DNA from: Streptomyces canus
GTDB lineage: Bacteria; Actinomycetota; Actinomycetes; Streptomycetales; Streptomycetaceae
Direction: 5' to 3'
DNA length: 64,000 nt
Assembly (NCBI RefSeq): GCF_030815415.1
Contig: NZ_JAUSWW010000001.1
Location: 6,200,001-6,264,000, forward strand
Positions 17,045-25,402 of the stretch are shown piece by piece. The notes beneath the pieces were generated by a model, which was not told where the DNA came from, made no database searches, and saw only the letters and a list, made by a program, of their open reading frames with translations. Positions within the stretch are counted from its first letter, which is position 1; each line of letters starts with the position of its first letter. A program made the translations under genes and the position numbers.

Positions 17045-19384
17045 GTGCCCAGCAGACCCTGGACGTTCAGAGCGGCCGCGACCACCGTCGCACTGGCCGC
17101 CGCGACGGCGACCATCTCGACCTTCGCCGTCGCGCAGGCCGACACCACCGCGGCACCGGCCGCGGCGCACCGCACCGATCCGCAGCCGGCGAAGACCACA
17201 CAGGAGCACGACTTCGACGGCCCGCTCTCCCGGACCCAGGAGGCGCAGCGCGAAGAGGCGCTGAAGCAGGTCATATCCGGCGCCGCCACGGTCAAGAACC
17301 GTGACGGCTCCCAGGTCGTCGAGCTCAAGAGCCGCAAGGGCGACAGCAAGTACGTCGAGCTGGGCCGCGAGCGGACCGACAAGATCTTCACGATCCTCGT
17401 CGAGTTCGGCGATCAGACGGACCCCCGCTACGGCGGCACGCCCGGCCCCGCGCACAACGAGATAGCCGAGCCGGACCGTGCTCAGGACAACAGCACGGCC
17501 TGGCAGCCGGATTACAACAAGGCCCACTTCGAGGACCTCTACTTCGGCGACGGCACCGCGTCGATGAAGACCTACTACGAGAAGCAGTCCTCGGGCCGCT
17601 ACTCGGTCGAGGGCGAGGTCACCGACTGGGTCAAGGTCCCCTACAACGAGGCCCGTTACGGCTCCAACTCCTGTGACACCTGCGCGTGGAACGCGGTCCA
17701 GGACGGCGTCACGGCATGGGTCGCCCAGCAGAAGGCGGCGGGGCGCACCGAGGCCGAGATCAAGGCGGACATCGCCGAGTTCGACCAGTGGGACCGCTAC
17801 GACTTCGACGGCGACGGCGACTTCAACGAGCCCGACGGCTACATCGACCACTTCCAGATCGTGCACGCCGGCGAGGACGAGTCCGCGGGCGGCGGCGCCC
17901 AGGGCGAGGACGCCATCTGGGCCCACCGCTGGTACGCGTTCGGCACCGACTCCGGCGCCACCGGACCTTCGGGCAACCTGCTCGGCGGCACCCAGATCGG
18001 CGACACCGGTATCTGGGTCGGCGACTACACCATCCAGCCGGAGAACGGCGGACTCGGCGTCTTCGCCCACGAGTACGGCCACGACCTCGGTCTGCCGGAC
18101 CACTACGACACCTCCGGCGGCGGCGAGAACTCCACCGGTTTCTGGACCCTGATGTCCTCCGGTTCCTGGCTCGGCACCGGCAAGGACACCATCGGTGACC
18201 TGCCCGGTGACATGACCGCCTGGGACAAGCTGCAACTGGGCTGGCTGGACTACGACGTGGCGAAGGCCGCGACCAGGTCGAAGCACAAGCTCGGTGTCGC
18301 CGAGTACAACACCAAGAACAAGCAGGCGCTGGTCGTCGAGCTGCCCGAGAAGGCGGTCACCACCGAGATCGTGGCCCCCGCCCAGGGCGCCACCCAGTGG
18401 TGGAGCGGCAGCGGCAACGGCCTCAGGAACACGCTGACCCGTTCCGTCGACCTCACCGGCAAGTCCGCGGCGACACTGAGCCTGGACGGCTGGTGGGCCA
18501 CCGAGGCGAGCTTCGACTTCGTCTACACCGAGGTCTCCACCGACGGCGGCACCACCTGGAAGGCGATCGACGGCACCGCGGACGGCGCGGCCCTCCCGCG
18601 CGACGCCAGCGGCCAGCCGACGCTCACCGGTTTCTCGCAGACGTACAAGAAGCTGTCCTTCCCGCTCGACGCCTACGCGGGCCAGAAGATCGGCCTGCGC
18701 TTCCGCTACTCGACCGACGGCGGCGTGGCAGGGAAGGGCTTCGCGGCGGACCGGATCACCGTGACGGCCGACGGTGCCGCCCTGTTCGCCGACGACGCCG
18801 AGACCGCGGACGCGGCCTGGACGGCGAGCGGCTTCACCCGTGTCGGCGCGACCGTCACGGACGACTTCGCGCAGTACTACATCGCGGAGAACCGCCAGTA
18901 CGTGTCGTACGACCGGACGTTGAAGGCCGGCCCGTACAACTTCGGCTTCTCCACGACCCGTCCGAGCTGGGTGGAGCACTTCCCGTACCAGAACGGTCTG
19001 TTGATCTGGAAGTGGGACACCTCCCAGGTGGACAACAACACCAGCGAGCACCCCGGTGTCGGACTGCTGCTGCCGGTCGACTCGCACCCGACGGCGCTGA
19101 AGTGGTCCGACGGCACCGCGATGCGCAGCCGCATCCAGGCGTACGACTCGCCCTTCAGCCTGTTCCGCACGGACGGCATCACGCTGCACAACGCGGACGT
19201 CGCGAAGAGGATCCCGTCGTCGAAGGGGGTGTCGGTCTTCAACGACCACACCAGCACGTACTACGACGCGACGACCCCGTTCGCGGGCGTGAAACTCACT
19301 GACACCAACACCAAGATCAAGATTGTCAAGGAGGCCCTGAACGGCTCGACGATCTCGCTCGAGGTCGGCCGCGCGGTGAAGTAG
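17045..19384 (+). CDS. Secreted M6-family metalloprotease (immune inhibitor A-like)
   Basis: 779 residues. A signal peptide covers residues 1-~32 (FRAAATTVALAAATATISTF, cleavage near AVAQA). A propeptide is followed by the M6 catalytic domain with HEYGHDLGLPDHYDT: His342, Glu343 and His346 bind or activate zinc, and a Met-turn is at TLMSSGSW. YDFDGDGDFNEPDGY is a Ca-binding type loop. The C-terminal half has beta-rich accessory domains typical of InhA. It degrades proteins outside the cell; Streptomyces homologues are expressed around aerial growth. Start GTG at 17045. Length is normal for the family. Confidence 0.93.
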   Translation: MPSRPWTFRAAATTVALAAATATISTFAVAQADTTAAPAAAHRTDPQPAKTTQEHDFDGPLSRTQEAQREEALKQVISGAATVKNRDGSQVVELKSRKGDSKYVELGRERTDKIFTILVEFGDQTDPRYGGTPGPAHNEIAEPDRAQDNSTAWQPDYNKAHFEDLYFGDGTASMKTYYEKQSSGRYSVEGEVTDWVKVPYNEARYGSNSCDTCAWNAVQDGVTAWVAQQKAAGRTEAEIKADIAEFDQWDRYDFDGDGDFNEPDGYIDHFQIVHAGEDESAGGGAQGEDAIWAHRWYAFGTDSGATGPSGNLLGGTQIGDTGIWVGDYTIQPENGGLGVFAHEYGHDLGLPDHYDTSGGGENSTGFWTLMSSGSWLGTGKDTIGDLPGDMTAWDKLQLGWLDYDVAKAATRSKHKLGVAEYNTKNKQALVVELPEKAVTTEIVAPAQGATQWWSGSGNGLRNTLTRSVDLTGKSAATLSLDGWWATEASFDFVYTEVSTDGGTTWKAIDGTADGAALPRDASGQPTLTGFSQTYKKLSFPLDAYAGQKIGLRFRYSTDGGVAGKGFAADRITVTADGAALFADDAETADAAWTASGFTRVGATVTDDFAQYYIAENRQYVSYDRTLKAGPYNFGFSTTRPSWVEHFPYQNGLLIWKWDTSQVDNNTSEHPGVGLLLPVDSHPTALKWSDGTAMRSRIQAYDSPFSLFRTDGITLHNADVAKRIPSSKGVSVFNDHTSTYYDATTPFAGVKLTDTNTKIKIVKEALNGSTISLEVGRAVK

Positions 19385-19410
19385 TCGGCATTTGCGCAGG
19401 TCAGAAGCGA

Positions 19411-19443
19411 ATCGGCGGTGACCCCTGGCGGGTCGCCGCCGAT
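19411..19443 (+). terminator. Hairpin terminator after the M6 protease gene
   Basis: A 14-bp stem with one G-T wobble (ATCGGCGGTGACCC against GGGTCGCCGCCGAT) and a five-base loop lies 27 bases after the stop codon. It has no U run, as is common in Streptomyces. Confidence 0.7.
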
Positions 19444-19505
19444 CGTGTTTAGGTGCGTCCTGATGGCTTTCTTATTGACACCGGTGCACACGGGGGTGTG
19501 ACTGC

Positions 19506-19856
19506 ATGGCCGCAGGAGGTTTCTGCAAGCTGCCGACAGGCAGCGTGGTGGTGGCGCTGAACCTGCCCAGACCCGCCACCGACGGCACGGGCTGCGTCCG
19601 TGTCCTCGTCCACGCCCGCAACCGCGCACGAGCCCTGACCAGGCTGCGCAACCTGGGCCTGCGGGCGGTCTACCTGCGTGGCAACGCGGCCCCGCCGACC
19701 CCGGACGAGGTGACGGCCGTCCTGCATCATCCGGACGGCCTGATATGGCGCACGGCCCCTGACAACGCTGTCGCGGCGGTGCCGGGACCGGAGCTGCCCC
19801 AGGAGCTGTGGCACCCGATCAGGGCCCTGATCAGGAGGCCGGCGGCACCGGCCTAG
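19506..19856 (+). CDS. Hypothetical protein, basic, about 116 residues
   Basis: No family recognised. The sequence has a strand-rich start (GSVVVALNLPRP), a helix with HARNRARALTRLRNLGLRAV and a C-terminus with LPQELWHPIRALIRR. No signal peptide or membrane helix. ATG at 19506. Codon use is normal for the genome. It stands alone, convergent with pncA. Confidence 0.65.
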   Translation: MAAGGFCKLPTGSVVVALNLPRPATDGTGCVRVLVHARNRARALTRLRNLGLRAVYLRGNAAPPTPDEVTAVLHHPDGLIWRTAPDNAVAAVPGPELPQELWHPIRALIRRPAAPA

Positions 19857-19874
19857 TCACCGGACGCCGGACGC

Positions 19875-20468
19875 CTACGCGACGACCGGCTTCCCCGACA
19901 GTTCCACCCCGGCCCGGCGCAGCTCCTCCAGCGCCCGGTCGGTGGTCTCCTCGGCCACCCCCGCGGTGAGGTCGAGGAGCACCTGCGTACGGAAGCCCTC
20001 CCGCACGGCGTCCAGCGCGGTGGCCCGTACGCAGTGGTCCGTGGCGATGCCGACCACGTCCACCTCGACGACCTCCCGCGCCCGCAGCCAGTCGGCCAGC
20101 GTGACGCCGTTCTCGTCGGCGCCCTCGAAGCCGCTGTAGGCCGCCGAGTACGCCCCCTTGTCGAAGACGGCGTCGATCGCGCCGGAGGCGACGGCGGGGG
20201 CGAAGTTCGGGTGGAAGCCGACGCCCTCGGTGCCGGCGACGCAGTGCGCGGGCCAGGAGTGGGCGTAGTCGGGGTTGTCGGCGAAGTGGCCGCCGGGCGC
20301 GATGTGGTGGTCGCGGGTGGCCACCACATGCTGGTAGCCGGAGCCGCCGGCGGCCTGTCCGATCAGCTCGGTGACGGCGGCGGCCACATCGGCACCCCCG
20401 GCCACCGCGAGACTGCCCCCCTCGCAGAAGTCGTTCTGTACGTCGACGACGATCAAGGCGCGGCGCAT
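19875..20468 (-). CDS. pncA: Nicotinamidase
   Basis: 197 residues, isochorismatase fold. Nicotinamide is deamidated to nicotinate for NAD salvage. The catalytic triad is Asp9 (IVVDVQNDF), Lys104 (FDKGAYS) and Cys146 (ATDHCVRAT). Metal ligands are in TRDHHIAPGGHF. Length is normal. It lies 75 bases downstream of the nicotinate phosphoribosyltransferase gene on the same strand, so substrate production and use are probably cotranscribed. Confidence 0.95.
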   Translation of the reverse strand: MRRALIVVDVQNDFCEGGSLAVAGGADVAAAVTELIGQAAGGSGYQHVVATRDHHIAPGGHFADNPDYAHSWPAHCVAGTEGVGFHPNFAPAVASGAIDAVFDKGAYSAAYSGFEGADENGVTLADWLRAREVVEVDVVGIATDHCVRATALDAVREGFRTQVLLDLTAGVAEETTDRALEELRRAGVELSGKPVVA

Positions 20469-20543
20469 GGTGGGTGTCCTTCGACTAAGAGTGAACTTAC
20501 GAGCCTAGAGACTTCGACGGCGCTGCGGGAGGGCGCACCAGCA

Positions 20544-21890
20544 TTAGCTACCCGAGCGCCCGTGTACGTACTCCGTCGGAATGACCGGTTCCCCGCGCGA
20601 CAGCTGGGTCGCCGACAGCGGCAGCCCGTCGCGCGCGGCCGTGTGCCGGTCCCGTACGACGTCCAGCGGCTCGCGGGCCACGACGTCGCCGCTCTTGACC
20701 AGTTCGACGAGGAGCTGCCGGTCCACGAGGTCGGCCGGGACGGCCCCGGTGCCGACCACCTCGGTCTCCGCGATCCCGTCCGCGTCCAGCCGCCGGGCCG
20801 CCCACTTGCGGCCGCCGATGGAGGTCTTGCCGCCGGAGGACTTCTTCGCGACCGGCACCAGCGGCGCCTTCACGTCGGCGGACTCGGCGCGGGCGACCAG
20901 CTTGTAGACCATCGAGGCGGTCGGGTGCCCGGAGCCGGTCACCAGCTGCGTGCCGACGCCGTACGCGTCCACGGGAGCCGCCGCGAGCGAGGCGATGGCG
21001 TACTCGTCGAGGTCCGAGGTCACGATGATCTTCGTGTCCCGGGCGCCCAGCTCGTCCAGCTGCTGGCGCACCCGGTGGGCCACGAGAAGCAGGTCGCCCG
21101 AGTCGATACGGACCGCGCCCAGCTCCGGTCCGGCCACCTCCACGGCCGTACGGACGGCTTCCGCCACGTCGTAGGTGTCCACGAGCAGGGTGGTGCCCCG
21201 GCCCAGCGAGTTCACCTGGGCCCGGAAGGCGTCGCGCTCGTGGTCGTGCAGGAGGGTGAAGGCGTGGGCGGAGGTGCCGACGGTCGGGATGTTGTAGCGG
21301 AAGCCGGCCGCGAGGTCGGAGGTGGAGGCGAAGCCGCCGAGGTAGGCGGCGCGGGAGGCGGCGACGGCGGCGAGCTCGTGGGTGCGGCGGGCGCCCATCT
21401 CGATCAGCGGGCGGCCCCCGGCGGCCGAGGCCATCCGGGAGGCGGCCGCGGCGATCGCGGAGTCGTGGTTGAGGATCGAGAGGATCACGGTCTCCAGGAG
21501 CACGCACTCGGCGAAGGAGCCCTCGACCCGCATGATCGGCGAGCCCGGGAAGTAGACCTCGCCCTCCGGATAGCCCCAGATGTCACCGGAGAACCGGTAC
21601 GAGCCGAGCCAGTCCAGGGTCTGGGCGTCGACGATGTTCCGTTCACCCAGGAAGCGCAGGACGTCCGCGTCGAACCGGAAGTTCTCGACGGCGTCCAGGA
21701 CCCGCCCGGTGCCCGCGACGACGCCGTACCGGCGCCCGTCCGGCAGCCGCCGGGTGAAGACCTCGAAGACGCTGTGCCGCTCGGCGGTACCGGCCTTCAG
21801 CGCGGCCTGCAACATCGTGAGCTCGTACTGATCCGTGAAGAGCGCCGTCGAGGGAACGTCCACCGGCAGCCCAAGGTCCGCTACGTCCAC
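20544..21890 (-). CDS. pncB: Nicotinate phosphoribosyltransferase
   Basis: 448 residues. Converts nicotinate and PRPP to nicotinate mononucleotide. Family features are TDQYELTMLQAALKAG near the N-terminus (substrate pocket Tyr), IEMGARRTHE, the conserved TSAHAF segment with the phosphorylatable His, RIDSGDLL and VTSDLDEYAI. Start GTG at 21890 is preceded by AAGGAGAG at normal spacing; longer in-phase starts reach into clpS leader sequence and lack such a site. First gene of a pncB-pncA unit. Confidence 0.94.
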   Translation of the reverse strand: MDVADLGLPVDVPSTALFTDQYELTMLQAALKAGTAERHSVFEVFTRRLPDGRRYGVVAGTGRVLDAVENFRFDADVLRFLGERNIVDAQTLDWLGSYRFSGDIWGYPEGEVYFPGSPIMRVEGSFAECVLLETVILSILNHDSAIAAAASRMASAAGGRPLIEMGARRTHELAAVAASRAAYLGGFASTSDLAAGFRYNIPTVGTSAHAFTLLHDHERDAFRAQVNSLGRGTTLLVDTYDVAEAVRTAVEVAGPELGAVRIDSGDLLLVAHRVRQQLDELGARDTKIIVTSDLDEYAIASLAAAPVDAYGVGTQLVTGSGHPTASMVYKLVARAESADVKAPLVPVAKKSSGGKTSIGGRKWAARRLDADGIAETEVVGTGAVPADLVDRQLLVELVKSGDVVAREPLDVVRDRHTAARDGLPLSATQLSRGEPVIPTEYVHGRSGS

Positions 21891-21940
21891 GAAAGCTCTC
21901 CTTAACGTGAATCTCCGGGTCCCCCAGGTCGGCCGGGGGT

Positions 21941-21972
21941 CCGGGGGTTGTCCCCCGGTGTATGCGGCATAC
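21941..21972. promoter_or_regulatory. Palindromes between pncB and clpS
   Basis: CCGGGGG-ttgt-CCCCCGG (21941-21958) is directly followed by the perfect odd palindrome GTATGC-G-GCATAC (21960-21972). The second element is AT-richer than its surroundings and sits in the divergent gap, 70 bases from pncB and 56 from clpS, a fitting place for an operator. Confidence 0.4.
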
Positions 21973-22027
21973 GACGGGATGGTACTCCCTTCTCGTCGGT
22001 GTGACGATTTCGGTGATGCGTGGCAGC

Positions 22028-22345
22028 ATGGGCCATGTGACGTCACCCGCTCCCGTAGAGATCGAACGCACCGAGTCGGCGGAAGAGGTCTTCGCCGTAC
22101 CCGAGCCGGACGTCCCCTGGGTCACCATCGTCCACAACGACCCGGTCAACCTCATGAGCTACGTGACCTATGTGTTCCAGACGTACTTCGGGTACTCGAA
22201 GGACAAGGCCACCAAGCTCATGCTCGACGTTCACCACAAGGGCCGGGCGGTCGTCTCCAGCGGATCCCGCGAGGAGATGGAGCGCGACGTGCAGGCGATG
22301 CACGGCTACGGTCTGTGGGCCACCCTCCAGCAGGACCGGAAGTAG
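22028..22345 (+). CDS. clpS: ATP-dependent Clp protease adaptor ClpS
   Basis: About 105 residues. ClpS delivers N-degron substrates to ClpAP/ClpCP. The core VPWVTIVHNDPVNLMSYVTY contains the Asn-Asp of the N-degron pocket, and KATKLMLDVHHKGRAVV follows. The start is uncertain: ATG 22028, ATG 22016 and GTG 22037 are all in phase, none with a strong Shine-Dalgarno sequence. The gene is followed after 14 bases by a DUF2017 gene, a pairing conserved across actinobacteria. Confidence 0.93.
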   Translation: MGHVTSPAPVEIERTESAEEVFAVPEPDVPWVTIVHNDPVNLMSYVTYVFQTYFGYSKDKATKLMLDVHHKGRAVVSSGSREEMERDVQAMHGYGLWATLQQDRK

Positions 22346-22359
22346 CTGAACTCACCTTC

Positions 22360-22962
22360 ATGCCTGGACACTTCGAACCGCTCCCCGGCGGCGGCGCGGC
22401 CGTCGCGCTCGACGACGTCGAGATCTCCATCATCCGCTCACTGGCCGTCCAGCTCCTGGAGCTCATCGGGCCAGGGCCCGCCGAGGACGCCCCCGACGAC
22501 CCGCTCGCCGAACTCTTCAACGACGGCCCCAGCGAGCCGCCCTCCGACCCGGTGCTCAGACGCCTGTTCCCGGACGCCTACAGCGACCCCGAGGGCACGC
22601 CCGGGCCCGAGCAGGCCGAGGAGCAGAAGGCGTACTCCTCGGAGTTCCGCCGCTACACCGAGAACGACCTGCGGGCCGGCAAGCGGGACAGCGCCCTCGC
22701 GGTGATCCGCTCCCTGGACGCGCTGAGCCCGGTGGGCGACGGCGGGGCGGTGCTCAAGCTGTCGCCGGAGGAGTCGCGCCAGTGGCTCGGGGCCCTCAAC
22801 GACCTGCGCCTCGCGATCGGCTCCCGGCTGGAGATCGCCGACGAGGAGGACACCGACCTCCTCTACCGGCTGCCGGACGAGGACCCCCGCAAGCCGATGG
22901 TGATGGCGTACCTGTGGCTGGGCGGGCTCCAGGAAACCCTCGTCACGACACTGCTTCCGTGA
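22360..22962 (+). CDS. DUF2017 protein
   Basis: 200 residues, acidic, no membrane helices. Typical segments are ALDDVEISIIRSLAVQLLEL, RRLFPDAYSD and RQWLGALNDLRLAIGSRLEI. The function is unknown; its fixed place right after clpS suggests a role connected with Clp substrate delivery or with the cysO/mec group that normally follows. ATG at 22360. Confidence 0.88.
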   Translation: MPGHFEPLPGGGAAVALDDVEISIIRSLAVQLLELIGPGPAEDAPDDPLAELFNDGPSEPPSDPVLRRLFPDAYSDPEGTPGPEQAEEQKAYSSEFRRYTENDLRAGKRDSALAVIRSLDALSPVGDGGAVLKLSPEESRQWLGALNDLRLAIGSRLEIADEEDTDLLYRLPDEDPRKPMVMAYLWLGGLQETLVTTLLP

Positions 22963-23168
22963 CCTTCTGGCGCAGTTTGTGACCTTTTTGTGTTCGCTCA
23001 GCGGACGCTCAAATCCGGATAACGATCACGTCACCGTGCTGATGGCGTATGCCCACTCCGGTATTTGTTTGTCCGCTTCTTCCTGTGCTCTGCGCCACAT
23101 CTCGCACAGGTGATCAATATTGCGGCCGTGATAAATCTTCACGACCGCCCGACGAACACCACCCGTAT

Positions 23169-23261
23169 GTTCGCTCGGGTGCGCCACCGAGCCGGTAACC
23201 ACCGGCCAGGCATGAGCGAACCCGCTCAACTCCACTATCCGGGGGGATCGAGAACCGATCC
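23169..23261 (+). promoter_or_regulatory. Structured leader upstream of the amino-acid permease gene
   Basis: In the 348-base gap before the permease an outer stem GTTCGCTC (23169-23176) / GAGCGAAC (23214-23221) encloses a perfect hairpin GCCGGT-AACC-ACCGGC (23191-23206). A third hairpin GGATCG-agaac-CGATCC (23245-23261) follows. The start codon is 50 bases further on with GAGAAAGG before it. This could be an attenuator or riboswitch-like leader. Nothing else is convincing in the gap apart from a doubtful 38-codon frame on the minus strand (23026-23142). Confidence 0.45.
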
Positions 23262-23310
23262 GAGGCCGACGAGAGGCCCGGTTCGGTATGGAGAAAGGCG
23301 CACCACACTT

Positions 23311-24741
23311 ATGACCTCCGCTCAGGTCGACAAAGGCTCGGAGCACACCTCCGAAGAGGGTTACGAGCGTGGCCTCGGCAGTCGCCAGGTCCAGATGATC
23401 GCGATCGGCGGCGCCATCGGCGTCGGTCTCTTCCTCAACGCCGGGGCGAACATCGCCAAGGCGGGCCCCAGTCTCATCCTGATGTACGCCGTCGCCGGCG
23501 TCATCATCTTCTTCATCATGCGCGCGCTCGGTGAACTCCTGCTCTACCGCCCCGTCTCGGGCTCGTTCGCGGAGTACTCCCGCGAATTCCTCGGCCCGTT
23601 CTTCGGCTATTTCACCGGCTGGACGTACTGGCTGCTGTGGGTCGTCACCGGCATGGCGGAACTGACCGCCGCCGCGATCTACATCCACTACTGGTTCCCG
23701 GACGTCCCGCAGTGGGCCTCGGCGCTCGGCTTCCTGGTCGTGCTGTTCGTGGCCAACCTGATCTCGGTGAAGCTGTTCGGCGAGATCGAGTTCTGGTTCT
23801 CGATGATCAAGGTCACCGCCCTCATCGGCATGATCGTGATCGGCCTCGGCGTCCTCACCTTCGGCTTCAGCGCCGCCGGCGACACGGCCGCCGTCTCCAA
23901 CCTCTGGGCCTTCGACGGCTTCTTCCCCAAGGGCATCGGCTCGTCCCTGATGACCCTCCAGGGCGTCATGTTCGCCTACCTCGCCGTCGAGCTGGTCGGC
24001 GTCACCGCCGGTGAGTCGGAGAACCCCGAGAAGACCCTCCCCAAGGCGATCAACACCCTGCCCTGGCGCATCGGGCTCTTCTACGTCGGCGCCCTCACCG
24101 TCATCCTCTGCGTGGTCAAGTGGACCGAGTTCGCACCCGGCGTCAGCCCCTTCGTCAAGGCCTTCGCCATGATCGGCATCCCGGCGGGCGCGGGCATCGT
24201 CAACTTCGTCGTGCTGACCGCGGCCCTGTCCTCCTGCAACTCCGGCATGTACTCCACGGGCCGCATGCTGCGCACCCTCGCGGACAGCGGCGAGGCCCCC
24301 AAGGCCTTCAACAAGCTGTCCGTCACGAAGACGCCGGCGCTGGCCATCACGGTGTCGGTGCTGTTCATGGGCATCGGCGTGGTCCTGAACTACATCGTTC
24401 CGGAGAAGGCCTTCGGCTACGTCGTCTCCGTCGCCACCGCGGCGGGCATCTGGACGTGGCTGATGATCCTGCTCAGCCATGTGCGGTACCGCCGCGCGGT
24501 CGAGGCGGGGCGCCTGCCGGCGTCGTCCTTCCCGGCGCCGGGCGGTTCGAAGGGCTCGTACGTCGCCATCGTGTTCCTGCTCTTCGTGACCGGCCTCATC
24601 GCGTACGACTCCGAGTCCCGGGTGTGTCTGTACGTGATGGCGGGCTGGGCCGTCGCGCTCGGGATCGGCTGGGCCGTGCTCAAGGCGCGTAATCCGGAGA
24701 TCGCCGAGCGGCGCGAGCCGGAGTTCGAGAAGGTCGGCTAA
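23311..24741 (+). CDS. Amino acid permease, APC superfamily (AAT family, AnsP/CycA-like)
   Basis: 476 residues with twelve predicted membrane helices. It opens with RGLGSRQVQMIAIGGAIGVG, the unwound helix 1 substrate-binding segment of APC transporters; MRALGELLLYRPVSGSFAEY and the ELVGVTAGESENPEKTLPKA loop are AAT family marks. It should import a neutral amino acid by proton symport; asparagine, serine and alanine are the likeliest by resemblance, but the substrate is not resolved. ATG at 23311. It interrupts the usual clpS-DUF2017-mec order. Confidence 0.88.
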   Translation: MTSAQVDKGSEHTSEEGYERGLGSRQVQMIAIGGAIGVGLFLNAGANIAKAGPSLILMYAVAGVIIFFIMRALGELLLYRPVSGSFAEYSREFLGPFFGYFTGWTYWLLWVVTGMAELTAAAIYIHYWFPDVPQWASALGFLVVLFVANLISVKLFGEIEFWFSMIKVTALIGMIVIGLGVLTFGFSAAGDTAAVSNLWAFDGFFPKGIGSSLMTLQGVMFAYLAVELVGVTAGESENPEKTLPKAINTLPWRIGLFYVGALTVILCVVKWTEFAPGVSPFVKAFAMIGIPAGAGIVNFVVLTAALSSCNSGMYSTGRMLRTLADSGEAPKAFNKLSVTKTPALAITVSVLFMGIGVVLNYIVPEKAFGYVVSVATAAGIWTWLMILLSHVRYRRAVEAGRLPASSFPAPGGSKGSYVAIVFLLFVTGLIAYDSESRVCLYVMAGWAVALGIGWAVLKARNPEIAERREPEFEKVG

Positions 24742-24769
24742 ATGCTCCGCGGACAGGCCGTGGATTGAC

Positions 24770-24850
24770 TGCGGCGCCGTCGTGGCTGGTCGCGCCCACG
24801 CGGCGGTAGCCGCAAATTGACACAGCCCCGCGCCCCTAGGTGGGTGCTGC
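24770..24850. repeat. Copy of a dispersed Streptomyces intergenic repeat
   Basis: The stretch with gtcgtggctggtcgcgcccac followed by acagccccgcgcccctagg resembles the widespread Streptomyces intergenic element around GTGGCTGGTCGCGCAGTTCC. Recognition is from memory, so identity should be checked by search. Confidence 0.4.
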
Positions 24851-24885
24851 ACCGCTTGTCCAGGACGCCCCGGCGTCCGGCATAT

Positions 24886-24922
24886 GGGCCGTCCCGTACC
24901 ACCCGTCGGTACGGGGCGGCCC
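24886..24922. terminator. Strong hairpin between permease and M67 genes
   Basis: GGGCCGTCCCGTACC and GGTACGGGGCGGCCC pair over 15 positions with one wobble and a seven-base loop (acccgtc). It lies 145 bases after the permease stop and 21 before the M67 start, so it may terminate the former or form a leader hairpin of the latter. Confidence 0.65.
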
Positions 24923-24942
24923 GTCTGCTTATCCTGGCCAGC

Positions 24943-25365
24943 ATGCTGACCATCACCCAGGCCCTCGTCGACCAGATCGTCGCGCACGCGCGCAAGGACC
25001 ACCCCGACGAGGCGTGCGGCGTCGTCGCGGGGCCGGCCGGCTCGGACCGTCCCGAGCGCTTCATCCCGATGCTGAACGCGGCCATGTCGCCCACGTTCTA
25101 CGAGTTCGACTCCGGCGACCTCCTCAAGCTCTACCGCGAGATGGACGACCGCGACGAGGAGCCGGTGGTCATCTACCACTCCCACACCGCCACCGAGGCC
25201 TACCCGTCCCGCACCGACGTGAGCTACGCCAACGAGCCCGGCGCGCACTACGTCCTGGTCTCCACCGCGGACACCGACGGTCTCGGCGACTTCCAGTTCC
25301 GCTCGTACCGGATCGTGGAGGGCGAGATCACGGAGGAAGAGGTCACGGTCGTCGAGGCATACTGA
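24943..25365 (+). CDS. mec: M67 (JAMM) metalloprotease, Mec-like
   Basis: 140 residues. Zinc site of the JAMM fold: Glu23 (HPDEACG), His79 and His81 in YHSHTATEAYPSRTD, Ser89 and Asp92. In Mycobacterium tuberculosis Mec cleaves cysteine from the CysO-cysteine adduct, the last step of the CysO-dependent cysteine pathway. The same step is expected here because cysO and cysM lie 1.4 kb downstream on the same strand. Length is normal. Confidence 0.9.
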   Translation: MLTITQALVDQIVAHARKDHPDEACGVVAGPAGSDRPERFIPMLNAAMSPTFYEFDSGDLLKLYREMDDRDEEPVVIYHSHTATEAYPSRTDVSYANEPGAHYVLVSTADTDGLGDFQFRSYRIVEGEITEEEVTVVEAY

Positions 25366-25402
25366 TCACCGTACGCCCGATCAAATCGCCCTATCGGAGA
25401 CG

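Noticed and set aside
17018..19249. A 743-codon minus-strand frame opposite the M6 protease
   Set aside because: Antisense shadow in a gene with strong GC3 bias; no ribosome-binding site or family.
23026..23142. A 38-codon minus-strand frame (begins KIYHGRNIDHLC) in the permease leader
   Set aside because: No clear ribosome-binding site, third positions not GC-biased and it lies in a region that seems to be structured leader; kept only as a remote possibility.
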